Shown here one piece after another: positions 8,855-17,068 of a DNA stretch of 47,249 nucleotides. The position numbers and the translations under genes were made by a program. Position 1 is the first letter of the stretch. Each line of letters opens with the position of its first letter. The DNA comes from F1-120-MAGs118 sp013360535 (GTDB taxonomy: Bacteria; Planctomycetota; UBA1135; GCA-002686595). The notes under the pieces were generated by a model that saw only the letters and a list, made by a program, of their open reading frames with translations, was not told where the DNA came from and made no database searches. Where the stretch lies: positions 1-47,249 of the forward strand of contig JAPKHC010000038.1 in NCBI GenBank assembly GCA_026647215.1, read 5' to 3'.

Positions 8855-11800
8855 ATGAGCCCTACCCTCCTTCTCGCCCTGCTGGCCCAGCAGGCGGCGC
8901 AACCCGCCGCCGAGCTCAAGCCGTTCCCCGCCAACGACCCGACCGCCGTGCAGACGCTGCCGGTCGAACTCGACGACTCCGTCCCGCTGCCGATTCCGGC
9001 CGTGTTCGAGCCGGGCCCCGACGGTGACCGGCTGGTCGAGCCCGCCAGTGGCGACCCGTACTTCCTGTCGTTCACCGCGGGCGCGTACTTCCCGCCCAAG
9101 GGCGAGCGCATCGACCCCGAGCTCCTGGGCCAGCTGCGCTCGCGCTGGAACGACGGCCGCCCGACGCAGGAGACCTACGCGTTCGTGATGTTCGAGCGCC
9201 GCATCACGCAGGCGCGCCTCGACGCGCTGCGCTCGCTCGGGGTGCGCGTGCTCGAGTTCCACCCGCACTACTCGATGAAGGTCGCGCTCACGCCCGAGCA
9301 GGTCGCCGCCGTGGCGTCGCTCGACTTCGTGCGCTGGGTCGGCGTCCCGCGGCGCTGGCAGAAGGTGCACCGCGCGATGGGCGAGGCCCTCGCCAGCCTG
9401 CGCGACGGCGAGCTCGCCGAGAGCTACATCAGCGTATTCGATTCCGACCTGTGCGCGGACTCGACCTGGCGCGCCGTCGGCACGCTCGAGCAGGGCGGCC
9501 CCGACGGCGTGGCGCTCGTCGAGGATCCCGCGCGCGTCGCGAAGGCGTGGCAGTCCAACGGCTGGCAGCAGCGCGAGCTCGAGCTCCTCGGCATCGAGGT
9601 GCTCGAGTACGTCGACGCGATCCGCGCCTTCCGCGTGCGCCTCGCGCCGGCACAGGTCGAACTCGCGGCCGAGCTCGACTTCGTGCAGTTCATCGAGCCC
9701 CACGGCATGCCGACGCTGGCGCACGACGAGTCGATGCCGATGGTGCTCGCCGACTACACCCGGCGCTTCTACACCGGCGCCGCACCGGCGGTGGTCGGCG
9801 AGGGCGACTCGGGCATCGAGTACTCGCACGCCGACCTCACCGGGTTCTTCTGGACCGCGAGCAACCTGTCCGGCTCCGCCGAGGCGACCACCGACGACGT
9901 GTGCGGCCACGGCACGCACGTCGCGGGCACGATCATGGGCTCGGGTGCGGTCGACGCGAGCCACGAAGGCGCCGCGCGCTCGGTGGCCGGCACTGCGACG
10001 ACGCGCTTCTTCAACACCAAGCTGTTCTACGGTGCCGGCTGCTGGTACGGCGGCGCCTCGATGGCGACCGTGTTCGGCACGTTCGACTCGAGCTACACCG
10101 ACGGCAGCGGCAACGTCACGCCGCGCCCGCACGCGATCAACCAGTCCTGGGGCACGCCCTCGCCCGCCGGCGGCTCGTTCGGCAGCGAGGCCGACTGCCG
10201 CACGATCGACGCCTCGATCTTCAGCTTCCCGCAGCTGCACGTGTTCGCGGCGGGCAACGACGGTCCGGGCGCGAGCACCGTGCGCGTCGAGCCCTCGGCG
10301 AAGAACGCCTTCACCGTCGGCGGCGTGCGCGACTACGCCACGGGCGCCGACGACCCCGGCGAGATGTACACCGCCTCGAGCCGCGGGCCGCTCGCCGACG
10401 GCCGCTGGAAGCCGAACCTCTCGGCTCCGGCGACCTCCATCCTGTCGTGCGACGCCGACGACCTGAACGGCTACGTGTCGAAGTCCGGCACGAGCATGGC
10501 CGCCCCGCACGTCACGGGCGTCGCGGCGCAGCTCATGCAGCGCCACACCTTCCTGCATCACAACCCGACGACGACGGGCGCGCTGCTGATGGCGAGCGCG
10601 GTGACGAAGGACAACCTCCTGCTGCAGACGCCGACGTCGACGCACCTCGACGCCTGGGGCGCGGGCCGGCTCGACGCCTACAAGGCGCACTACGGCCCGG
10701 GCGCGATCTACTTCTGGGGCTGGACGCAGGGCACGGGCGCCGGTGGGTACGTCGACGTCCCGGTTTCCAGCGGCGCGACGCGCATCGTCGTGTGCCTGTA
10801 CTACCACGAGGGCGCTTCCTCGGCCGGCGCCGCGACGGCGCTGGTCAACGACCTCGACCTGTGGATCGACAGCCCGACGAACGGCATCAACACGACCACC
10901 AACTCGGGCGAATACTCGGCGCAGCAGTCCAACCGCGACAACACCGAGATCCGCATGATCGACAACCCCGCGGTGGGGACCTGGCGTGTCAAGCTGCACC
11001 CCGAGAGCGTCGTCAGCACGACGCGCGTCGGCATCGCGGTGCTCGTGCACTACGACGACACGACGCCGGACGGCACGTTCACCGTGACGGCCTCGAAGAC
11101 GGCCATCAAGCCCAACGAGAACGTCGACATCACCGCGACGGCCTTCAACCCCGAGTACGTCGCGTCGGCGGTGTTCCTCGACTCGACCTCGACCGGCGAC
11201 ACGCTGGTCGCGTCGGTGGGCGAGCTCGACGACTTCGCCGCGGTCGACTACATGGGCAACCAGCAGGGTGGGCGCGACGTGCTGCTCGGCAGCATCCGCC
11301 CCAACGCCTCGCGCTCGGCCACCTGGACCACGCGCTGGGCGACGGAAGGCTTCAAGAGCTTCACGGTCAACGCGCGCTCGGACAACTGGGTCGACAAGAC
11401 CGACCTCGCCGCGATCGTGGTCGACGGCACGCCGCCGCCCTTGCCGACGGGCATCACGTCGAGCACGCACCCGGCCGGGACGTGGGTCAACTCGAACTCG
11501 TTCAGCGCGAGCTGGACGCAGACCCAGGATCCGCTCTCCGGGATGGCCGGCTACAGCGTCGGGCTGACGGCGATCCCGCTGCTGCCGGACACCGTCTCGG
11601 ACAAGAACAGCACTCCGAGCTACGCGACGACGCTGCCGGGTTCCTTCGGCACGTTCTACCTGTGCCTGCGACCGGTCGACCGCTCAGGCAACTGGCCGGC
11701 GAGCTTCGCGCAGTACGGGCCGATCCGCTACGACGGCGTGCAGCCCAACTACATCACGGGCCTGACGTCGACGACCCACGCGGTCGGCAGCTACCGCTGC

Positions 11801-12469
11801 GACGGCAGCGTGACGATCGTGTGGGACGCGCTCACCGACGGCGGTGGCTCGGGCGTCGCCGGTGCGTCGCTCCTGTGGGACCACAACCCGATCACGCAGC
11901 CCGACGCGACGATCGAGGTCGGGGCGCTGGCGACCTCCTACATCGCTGGGCTCGCCCCCTCGGCGCAGCCGTGGTACTTCCACATCCGGCCCTACGACAA
12001 CGCTGGCAACGGCCAGAACATGTTCCACTACGGGCCGATCTACATCACGTCGCCCACGCCCGTGACGTACTGCACGGGCAAGCCGAACTCGCTGGGCTGC
12101 GTGCCCACGATCGCGGCGAGCGGCTCGCCGTCGATCAACGTCGGCAACCTGCTGGTGAGCTGCTCGAACGTGCTCAACCAGAAGAACGGCCTCCTGTTCT
12201 TCGGCTTCGCGCAGAACTCGGCGCCCTTCCAGGGTGGCACGCTGTGCGTCGCGTCGCCGACGATCCGCACGCAGAACCAGCTCTCGGGTGGCGCTGCGAG
12301 TGGCAACAGCTGCACGGGCTCCTACTCGTTCGCCTTCACACCCTCGGTGATGGCGAGCCACGGCATCGACCCCGGCGACACGGTGTACGCGCAGTGGTGG
12401 ATGCGCGACCCGGCGAGCCCGTCGACGACCGGCCTTTCCAACGCGGTGCGGTTCACGGTCTGCCAGTGA
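8855..12469 (+). CDS. Secreted subtilisin-family (S8) serine protease, paralogue 1
   Basis: 1204 residues from the ATG at 8855. A short signal sequence (TLLLALLAQQAAQPAA) is followed by an N-terminal region of about 300 residues that may act as a propeptide. The S8 catalytic triad is Asp318 (GEGDSGIEYSH), His352 (GHGTHVAGTI) and Ser547 (SGTSMAAPHVTG). After the catalytic domain comes a jelly-roll-like beta region beginning near IYFWGWTQG, then two fibronectin/Ig-like repeats (each starting near PPPLPTGITSS or YITGLTSTTH). The final 133 residues form a C-terminal module beginning YCTGKPNSLGC at Tyr1072. The protein is probably exported and acts outside the inner membrane. It is followed head-to-tail by a close paralogue with the same plan. 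Substrate unknown. The N-terminal ALLAQ cleavage site is a guess. Confidence 0.92.
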   Translation: MSPTLLLALLAQQAAQPAAELKPFPANDPTAVQTLPVELDDSVPLPIPAVFEPGPDGDRLVEPASGDPYFLSFTAGAYFPPKGERIDPELLGQLRSRWNDGRPTQETYAFVMFERRITQARLDALRSLGVRVLEFHPHYSMKVALTPEQVAAVASLDFVRWVGVPRRWQKVHRAMGEALASLRDGELAESYISVFDSDLCADSTWRAVGTLEQGGPDGVALVEDPARVAKAWQSNGWQQRELELLGIEVLEYVDAIRAFRVRLAPAQVELAAELDFVQFIEPHGMPTLAHDESMPMVLADYTRRFYTGAAPAVVGEGDSGIEYSHADLTGFFWTASNLSGSAEATTDDVCGHGTHVAGTIMGSGAVDASHEGAARSVAGTATTRFFNTKLFYGAGCWYGGASMATVFGTFDSSYTDGSGNVTPRPHAINQSWGTPSPAGGSFGSEADCRTIDASIFSFPQLHVFAAGNDGPGASTVRVEPSAKNAFTVGGVRDYATGADDPGEMYTASSRGPLADGRWKPNLSAPATSILSCDADDLNGYVSKSGTSMAAPHVTGVAAQLMQRHTFLHHNPTTTGALLMASAVTKDNLLLQTPTSTHLDAWGAGRLDAYKAHYGPGAIYFWGWTQGTGAGGYVDVPVSSGATRIVVCLYYHEGASSAGAATALVNDLDLWIDSPTNGINTTTNSGEYSAQQSNRDNTEIRMIDNPAVGTWRVKLHPESVVSTTRVGIAVLVHYDDTTPDGTFTVTASKTAIKPNENVDITATAFNPEYVASAVFLDSTSTGDTLVASVGELDDFAAVDYMGNQQGGRDVLLGSIRPNASRSATWTTRWATEGFKSFTVNARSDNWVDKTDLAAIVVDGTPPPLPTGITSSTHPAGTWVNSNSFSASWTQTQDPLSGMAGYSVGLTAIPLLPDTVSDKNSTPSYATTLPGSFGTFYLCLRPVDRSGNWPASFAQYGPIRYDGVQPNYITGLTSTTHAVGSYRCDGSVTIVWDALTDGGGSGVAGASLLWDHNPITQPDATIEVGALATSYIAGLAPSAQPWYFHIRPYDNAGNGQNMFHYGPIYITSPTPVTYCTGKPNSLGCVPTIAASGSPSINVGNLLVSCSNVLNQKNGLLFFGFAQNSAPFQGGTLCVASPTIRTQNQLSGGAASGNSCTGSYSFAFTPSVMASHGIDPGDTVYAQWWMRDPASPSTTGLSNAVRFTVCQ
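12068..12466 (+). other. C-terminal YCTGK-NSLGC module, copy in protease 1
   Basis: About 133 residues from Tyr1072 to the end. Landmarks in order are YCTGKPNSLGC, LLFFGFA, GGTLCV, SCTGSYSF, YAQWWMRDP and LSNAVRFTV. The same landmarks occur in protease 2, in the beta-helix protein and, in looser form, in the partial gene at 46875-47249. Attached to unrelated enzymes at the extreme C-terminus, it is a candidate surface-anchoring or sorting domain; the function is inference. Confidence 0.6.
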
Positions 12470-12507
12470 CCGCGCGGCGGGGCCCGCCAGGGCCACGGAC
12501 GAGCGCT

Positions 12508-12542
12508 GCAGGGCGGTTCGGGCGAGTCCCGGGCCGCCCTGC
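12508..12542 (+). terminator. Putative terminator hairpin after protease 1
   Basis: GCAGGGCGG at 12508-12516 pairs perfectly with CCGCCCTGC at 12534-12542, and an inner CGGG/CCCG extends the stem. It starts 39 bases after the stop codon. No T-tract follows, as is common in such GC-rich genomes. Confidence 0.45.
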
Positions 12543-12562
12543 GGCCTTGCAGGGGCGCTGCG

Positions 12563-12618
12563 GGAAATTCCGTGAATCTGGGGGCCGCACGCGTAACGCC
12601 CGCGTCAGGCCGCGGATC
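12563..12618 (+). promoter_or_regulatory. Conserved leader block upstream of protease 2
   Basis: Contains GGAAATTCC, ttccgtgaa (12568-12576), gtaacgcc (from 12593) and ggccgcggatc (ending 12618), matching the leader of protease 1. The blocks survive in an otherwise diverged leader, which suggests that they are functional. It lies about 95-150 bases before the ATG at 12711. Confidence 0.4.
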
Positions 12619-12710
12619 GTCCTTGGGCGCGACTTCTCTCGCTGCTTCCCTCCAAGGGCACGGGCCCAGGACGGCGAGGGGCGCCTTTTCTCCAGACCGA
12701 GACCTACCCC

Positions 12711-15700
12711 ATGTCGTTCCTCTTCACCGCCGCGCTGCTCCTGCAGGCGCCCGTCGATCCGCTGGTCCAGCTCCGTCCCCAGGACGAACGCGACGCGGTG
12801 ATCGGCGAGGCGCGTGTCGTTCCCGTCGTCGACCTCTCGGACTCCGTGCCCCTGCCGATTCCGCCCGTGTACGAGGCGAAGGACGGCGGGGACGTGCTCG
12901 TCGAGCCCGCCAGCGGCGACCCGTACTTCCTCGGCTTCGCGGCGGGCAAGCACTACCCGCCGGCGGGCGAGCGCATCGATCCCAAGCTCTCCCAGATCGT
13001 CGCGCACCTGCCCCTCGACGGCCGCGCGCAGCCGCGCACGTACGCGTTCGTGATGTTCGAGCGGCGCATGACGGAGGAGCGCGTGCGCGTGCTCGAGAGC
13101 CTCGGCGCGAAGGTGATCGAGTTCCACCCGTTCTACACGCTCAAGGTGAGCTTCGACCCGACGCGGCTGCAGGAGCTCGCGGGCCTCGACTTCGTGCGCT
13201 GGATCGGCGCCGTGCAGCCGTGGCAGAAGCTCCACCCCGACGTCAGCGCGACGCTGGCCAAGGCGCAGGCGGGCCAGAAGCTCGCGGTCAACATCAACGT
13301 GTTCGAGAGCGACCTGTGCGCGGACTCCACGCGCGTGCTGGTCGGCGAGACGTGGGAGTGTGATGCCGACGGCAACCGCAAGCGTGGCAACCCGGAGTCG
13401 GATGCCTACGACACGTTCGCCAACGGCTGGCAGCAGAAGCGGCTCGAGGAGCTCGGCGTCAAGGTCGGCGTCTGGACCGAGTCGATCCGCGCCTTCGCGG
13501 CCGAGGTTCCTGCGGAGCGCTTCGAGGAGCTCGTCGCGCTCGACTTCGTGCAGTTCATCGACCTCGACCTCGAGCCCGACTACGACCACGACGAGGCCAT
13601 GGCGCTCACCAACGCCGACCGCGTGCGCGCGAGCTACGACGGCGCGACGAGCGGCAGCTGCCAGCTCGGCTACATCGACACCGGCTACTACGCGGCGCAC
13701 ACGGCGCTCGACGCCTGGGCCGTCGGCTGGGACTACAGCGGCGCCGGCGATCCCTTCGACGACACCAACGGACACGGCTCGCACGTCGCGGGCACGCTCT
13801 CGGGCAACGACGACGTCGACGACAGCTACCAAGGCGCGGTCCCCGGCGTCGGCGCGACGACGTCGCGGCGCCTGTTCATCGTCCGCAACGGCAGCGGTGC
13901 GTCGTTCGCGACGCGCCTCTCGCGCATGAACTCGAGCTACTTCGACGGCACGAACACGTCGCAGCCGCCGATGGTCGTGAGCAACTCCTACAGCTCGAAC
14001 GTCGTCACGACGCCGTTCATCGGCACGGAGTCCGATCCGCGCACGATCGACGCCAACGCCTTCGCCAACAACCAGCTGTGGGTCTGGTCGGCGAGCAACG
14101 AAGGCCCGACCTCGGGCACGCTCGGCGAGGAATCGGTCGCCAAGAACGCGCTCACCGTCGGCAACACGCTCAAGCACCGCGACGCCTCGGTCGGTGATCC
14201 GGGCACGATCTGGTCGGGCTCGAGCCGCGGTCCGTGCGGCGACGGGCGCTGGAAGCCGAACCTGTCGGCGACGGGCCAGTACCTCTACTCGGTGCAGGCC
14301 GGCACGACGAGCGGTTACACCAACAAGGGCGGCACGAGCATGGCGACGCCGCTGGTGAGCGGCATCGCGGCGCAGCTCTGCGACCACTACTCGTTCCTGC
14401 GCTACAACCCCAGCGCGCTCTCGGCCGTGATGATGGCGGGCACGCTGTCGCACGCCAACCAGACGATCGACTCGCCCTCGGGCGACGCGACGCACCTCAA
14501 CAACTACGGCGTCGGCCGCATCGACTCCTACAAGGCCAACTACGGCACCTCGCAGCAGGCGCTGTACTTCTGGTCCTTCGACCAGAGCTGGACGACGGGC
14601 GGTGTCGAGCTCGACTTCACCGTGAACTCGGGCGCGTCGCGCGTGACGGTCGTCTACCACTACAAGGAGGCCGCGGCCTCGGCCGGCGCCTCGCAGGCCC
14701 TGATCAACGACGTCGACATGATCCTCGACGCGTCGCCGTTCACCGGCTCCGTGAGCACCGGAGACTACGTCGCGCAGCAGTCCTCGGTGGACAACACCGA
14801 GGTGCGCATGGTCAACAACCCGACCGCGACGGCCTGGAAGGTCAAGCTCAACCCGGCCGCGATCGTGCCGTTCCAGAACACGCGCGCCGGGGTGTGCGTG
14901 ATCGTCACCTACGCCGACACGACGCCGACGCCGACGCTCAACGTCAGCGCGAATGACATCTACGTCAACACCAACGACGACGTGATCCTGACGTCGACCT
15001 ACACCAACCCCGACTACTTCGCGTCGTCGGTGTTCTTCGACTCGACGTCCTCGGGGGACTCGCTGCAGGCCTCCTACAACACGCTGCTCGATGGCTCGAC
15101 GGCCGACCTCACGCACAACGCCACGGGTGGCCGCGACGTCTCGGTCGGCAACCTGATCCACAACTCGAGCCGCACGCACCGCTGGACGACGCGCTGGAGC
15201 ACCGAAGGCGCGAAGAGCTTCTCGGTCAACGCGCGCTCCGACAACGCGACGAACGTGACCGACTCGGTCACGGTCTACGTCGACAACACGCCGCCGCCGC
15301 TGCCGACCAACCTGCAGTCGTCGACGCACACGGTCGGCCAGTGGACCAACGACACGACGATCACGTTCACGTGGTCGCAGGCCGCGGACCCGATCTCGGG
15401 CGTCGATGGCTACGGCGTCTTCCTGAGCCCGAGCGCCGGCCTGCCGAGCGCGGCGAAGGACATCGAGCAGGTGCTCTCCTACCCGACGACGCTCACGCAG
15501 GGCTCGTGGTACCTCAACCTGCGTCCGGTCGACAACAGCGGCAACTGGAACGCGAGCTACGCCAACGTCGGTCCGTTCCGGATCGACACGACCGATCCGA
15601 GCGCGATCGGCCTGGTCACGGGCTCGCACACGCCCAACTCGCAGAGCTGCTCGACCAACGTGTCGCTCTCGTGGGGGGCGTCGACCGACACGGGTGGCTC

Positions 15701-16316
15701 GGGCGTGTTCGGGTACTCCTGCCTGTGGAGCACCTCGGCGTCCAGCAATCCTGACGGCGTGCAGGACACGCTCGTGCCGAGCTTCACGCAGGACATCGGC
15801 TCGACCAACACCGCGCGCTACTTCCACGTCCGCGCGATCGACCTCGCCGGCAACGCGGGTCCCGTGTCGCACTTCGGGCCGTACTTCGCGAACGCGAGCT
15901 CGGTCGCGACCTACTGCACGGGCAAGACCAACTCGCTCGGCTGCGTGCCCACGATCGCGACGAACGGCGTGCAGCCGTCGAAGAGCGCCGGCAACTTCAC
16001 GGTGACCTGCTCGAACGTCATCAACCAAAAGTTCGGCCTGCTCTTCTTCGGTTACGCCTCCAACTCGGCACCCTTCCAGGGTGGCACGATGTGCGTCGGT
16101 GCGCCGACGATCCGCACGCCCAACCAGAACTCGGGCGGAGCGGTGCTCGGCAACTCCTGCACCGGCACCTACAGCTACACGTTCTCGACCGCGGTGATGA
16201 ACCAGTACGGCATCGACCCCGGCGAGACGATCTACACGCAGTGGTGGATGCGCGATCCGGCGAGCCCGTCGACGACGGGCCTGTCGAACGCGGTCCGCTT
16301 CACGGTCTGCCAGTAG
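12711..16316 (+). CDS. Secreted subtilisin-family (S8) serine protease, paralogue 2
   Basis: 1201 residues, opening with MSFLFTAALLLQAPV as a short signal sequence. The catalytic triad is Asp323 (GYIDTGYY), His355 (GHGSHVAGTL) and Ser543 (GGTSMATPLVSG). Architecture and length match the preceding protease throughout: N-terminal region with the shared VEPASGDPYFL segment, S8 domain, beta-rich region starting near LYFWSFDQS, two fibronectin/Ig-like repeats, and the C-terminal YCTGKTNSLGC module from Tyr1068. The last ~60 bases of the two genes are nearly identical, indicating a recent tandem duplication or gene conversion; the rest has diverged. Probably exported. Substrate unknown. Confidence 0.92.
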   Translation: MSFLFTAALLLQAPVDPLVQLRPQDERDAVIGEARVVPVVDLSDSVPLPIPPVYEAKDGGDVLVEPASGDPYFLGFAAGKHYPPAGERIDPKLSQIVAHLPLDGRAQPRTYAFVMFERRMTEERVRVLESLGAKVIEFHPFYTLKVSFDPTRLQELAGLDFVRWIGAVQPWQKLHPDVSATLAKAQAGQKLAVNINVFESDLCADSTRVLVGETWECDADGNRKRGNPESDAYDTFANGWQQKRLEELGVKVGVWTESIRAFAAEVPAERFEELVALDFVQFIDLDLEPDYDHDEAMALTNADRVRASYDGATSGSCQLGYIDTGYYAAHTALDAWAVGWDYSGAGDPFDDTNGHGSHVAGTLSGNDDVDDSYQGAVPGVGATTSRRLFIVRNGSGASFATRLSRMNSSYFDGTNTSQPPMVVSNSYSSNVVTTPFIGTESDPRTIDANAFANNQLWVWSASNEGPTSGTLGEESVAKNALTVGNTLKHRDASVGDPGTIWSGSSRGPCGDGRWKPNLSATGQYLYSVQAGTTSGYTNKGGTSMATPLVSGIAAQLCDHYSFLRYNPSALSAVMMAGTLSHANQTIDSPSGDATHLNNYGVGRIDSYKANYGTSQQALYFWSFDQSWTTGGVELDFTVNSGASRVTVVYHYKEAAASAGASQALINDVDMILDASPFTGSVSTGDYVAQQSSVDNTEVRMVNNPTATAWKVKLNPAAIVPFQNTRAGVCVIVTYADTTPTPTLNVSANDIYVNTNDDVILTSTYTNPDYFASSVFFDSTSSGDSLQASYNTLLDGSTADLTHNATGGRDVSVGNLIHNSSRTHRWTTRWSTEGAKSFSVNARSDNATNVTDSVTVYVDNTPPPLPTNLQSSTHTVGQWTNDTTITFTWSQAADPISGVDGYGVFLSPSAGLPSAAKDIEQVLSYPTTLTQGSWYLNLRPVDNSGNWNASYANVGPFRIDTTDPSAIGLVTGSHTPNSQSCSTNVSLSWGASTDTGGSGVFGYSCLWSTSASSNPDGVQDTLVPSFTQDIGSTNTARYFHVRAIDLAGNAGPVSHFGPYFANASSVATYCTGKTNSLGCVPTIATNGVQPSKSAGNFTVTCSNVINQKFGLLFFGYASNSAPFQGGTMCVGAPTIRTPNQNSGGAVLGNSCTGTYSYTFSTAVMNQYGIDPGETIYTQWWMRDPASPSTTGLSNAVRFTVCQ
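15912..16313 (+). other. C-terminal YCTGK-NSLGC module, copy in protease 2
   Basis: Residues 1068-1201. Landmarks are YCTGKTNSLGC, LLFFGYAS, GGTMCVG, SCTGTYSY, YTQWWMRDP and LSNAVRFTVCQ. Closest to the copy in protease 1, with near-identical DNA over its last 60 bases. Confidence 0.6.
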
Positions 16317-16353
16317 TCACGACTGCCAGTAGTTGCGCTCGCAAGCGCTGCTG

Positions 16354-16398
16354 GAGGGCGCGCCGTCTCACCTCGCAGGTGGGGCGGCGCGCTCCCTC
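16354..16398 (+). terminator. Putative terminator hairpin after protease 2
   Basis: GAGGGCGCGCCG at 16354 pairs with CGGCGCGC-T-CCCTC ending at 16398 (two-base bulge). The loop carries an inner perfect stem, CACCT-CGC-AGGTG. It lies 38 bases after the stop and before the sigma factor promoter region. Confidence 0.5.
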
Positions 16399-16491
16399 TT
16401 GGGCCGGATCCGGCAGGATTTTCCGGTCAAGTGCGCGGATTCTCGGCCGGAGGTGCGGGGGCGAGCGCGGTCGGCGCGCGCGGCTTAGGCT

Positions 16492-16497
16492 GGAGGT
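16492..16497 (+). promoter_or_regulatory. Strong ribosome binding site of sigma factor gene
   Basis: GGAGGT at 16492-16497 lies 7 bases before the ATG at 16505. It fixes that start against the longer open frame upstream. Few genes in this window have such a clear Shine-Dalgarno sequence. Confidence 0.75.
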
Positions 16498-16504
16498 GCT
16501 TCGC

Positions 16505-17068
16505 ATGGTCTCCCCGCCGTCCACCACCGGCTCGCGCCCCGTCCCCGGGGGCGACGAGTGGCTTCCCGCCGTCTACGAGGAGTTGCGCCGGCTCGCGCAC
16601 CGCGAGATGCGGCGCGAGCAGGAACCGCAGACGCTCCAGACGACGGCGCTCGTGCACGAGGCGTACCTCAAGCTCTCCGGCGACGGCGAGAGCGTGTGGC
16701 GCGACCGCGCGCACTTCTTTGGAGCTGCGGCCCGCGCGATGCGGCAGGTGCTCGTCGACCACGCCCGCGCGAGGCACGCGGAGAAGCGCGGCGGTGGCGC
16801 GGCTCGGATCCCGCTCGAATCGCTCGAGTTCCCCGACCTGCAGCGTGATCCCGAGCGCATGCTCGCGCTCGAGGAGGCGCTGCAGCGGCTGGAGAGCTTC
16901 GACGAGCGCAAGGCGAAGGTCGTGAGCCTGCGCTACTTCGCGGGACTGTCGATCGCCGAGACGGCGGGCGTGCTCGAGCTCTCGGTGACGACGGTGAAGG
17001 ACGAGTGGAGCTTCGCGCGCGCGTGGCTCTTCCGCGAGCTGCGCAAGGGTGAGGACGCGACTCCGTGA
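16505..17068 (+). CDS. ECF-type RNA polymerase sigma factor (kinase-associated family)
   Basis: 187 residues. The sequence has region 2 (ELRRLAHREMRREQ; TTALVHEAYLKL; RAHFFGAAARAMRQVLVDHAR) and region 4 (LRYFAGLSIAETAGVLELS followed by the recognition helix). The HEAYLKL and RAMRQVLVDHARAR signatures match the TIGR02999-type ECF family, which is common in planctomycetes and acidobacteria and usually linked to Ser/Thr kinase genes. The start is supported by a strong GGAGGT. The stop overlaps the GTG start of the downstream kinase (GTGA at 17065-17068), so both are made together; kinase-controlled sigma activity is the obvious model but is inference. There is no anti-sigma gene nearby. Confidence 0.92.
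   Translation: MVSPPSTTGSRPVPGGDEWLPAVYEELRRLAHREMRREQEPQTLQTTALVHEAYLKLSGDGESVWRDRAHFFGAAARAMRQVLVDHARARHAEKRGGGAARIPLESLEFPDLQRDPERMLALEEALQRLESFDERKAKVVSLRYFAGLSIAETAGVLELSVTTVKDEWSFARAWLFRELRKGEDATP

Noticed and set aside
12453..16028. 1191-residue open frame on the minus strand opposite protease 2
   Set aside because: It is antisense to a clear S8 protease, consists almost wholly of Arg, Ala, Val, Asp and His, and has no domain. It is a shadow caused by high GC content. The same applies to long antisense frames at 1158-2750, 8708-11470, 19995-22640 and 35333-37777.
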